45,336 nt of DNA from Fragilaria crotonensis. Lineage: Eukaryota > Bacillariophyta > Fragilariophyceae > Fragilariales > Fragilariaceae. Where the stretch lies: contig JAKSYS010000516.1 of assembly GCA_022925895.1 (NCBI GenBank), positions 1 to 45,336 of the forward strand, written 5' to 3'. Positions 45,146 through 45,336 of the stretch are shown here, piece after piece. A program made the position numbers and the translations under genes. Position 1 is the first letter of the stretch; every line of letters starts with the position of its first letter. Under the pieces are notes generated by a model. That model saw only the letters and a program-made list of their open reading frames with translations. It was not told the DNA's origin and made no database searches.

Positions 45146-45336
45146 CTGATCCCGCACATTTCAAGTCCTGCACCCCCGCCGGTTGAAAACATCTTTGGGA
45201 GGTCCTCAATGTGGACGTGGATCTCATTTCAGTTATTACAACGTTGCGGATCATCTGCAGACAACAATATTTGTATTCGTTCGTAGTTGTATGAAACGCT
45301 AAAAGTTGTGAACCTGACTGAGAGCTTCCAGATTCC
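45146..45336. other. Right edge, upstream of arginase
   Basis: 191 bp with no supportable gene. It would contain the arginase promoter. An additional 5' arginase exon beyond the window cannot be excluded. Confidence 0.35.

Overview
The window looks like nuclear DNA of a unicellular stramenopile alga, most likely a diatom. This is inferred from several features. Introns are short GT-AG introns of about 57-240 nt plus one of 393 nt. There is a metacaspase with the p10 domain ahead of p20 (type III). There is a mitochondrial isocitrate dehydrogenase with a C-terminal EF-hand. Large DNA transposons sit among closely packed genes. Intergenic DNA is unusually rich in GTAC and ACCGGT words. No rRNA, tRNA or CRISPR array was seen.

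Layout: positions 1-4390 are gene-poor and hold a terminal-inverted-repeat element with internal ~250-bp repeats and a decayed PIF/Harbinger-type transposase. Positions 4393-8929 (-) encode a long TPR protein. Positions 10481-22226 are one 11.7-kb DNA transposon bounded by a 25-bp perfect inverted repeat. It carries a repeat-rich accessory gene (-), a large gene with a possible 2-oxoglutarate dioxygenase-like core (+), a Plavaka-like transposase (-), and an array of seven copies of a 16-bp near-palindrome in front of the large gene. A second terminal-inverted-repeat element lies at 23285-24549.

From 25 kb on the DNA is mostly host genes: galactokinase (+), an ORC6-like protein (-), a kinesin-4 whose reading continues into a MAP65/Ase1/PRC1-type module (+), a PP2C phosphatase (-), a type III metacaspase (+), an EME1-like endonuclease subunit (-), a BolA protein (+), EF-hand isocitrate dehydrogenase (-) and arginase (-). 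A 321-bp hAT-type MITE with an exact 8-bp target duplication lies between the last two. Convergent pairs are very close (39 bp kinesin/PP2C, 70 bp metacaspase/EME1).

Two points govern how to read the annotation. First, almost every multi-hundred-codon gene, including housekeeping genes, is broken by single-base frame changes, often in homopolymers, while the protein homology runs straight through. Uncorrected long-read indel errors explain this better than pseudogenes, so CDS spans below cover the inferred whole gene. Second, the most exciting candidate is the kinesin-4::PRC1/MAP65 fusion. It would join in one chain two proteins that elsewhere bind each other to set antiparallel microtubule overlap length in the central spindle. 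Next is the Plavaka-like transposon with a possible dioxygenase and an iteron-like array.
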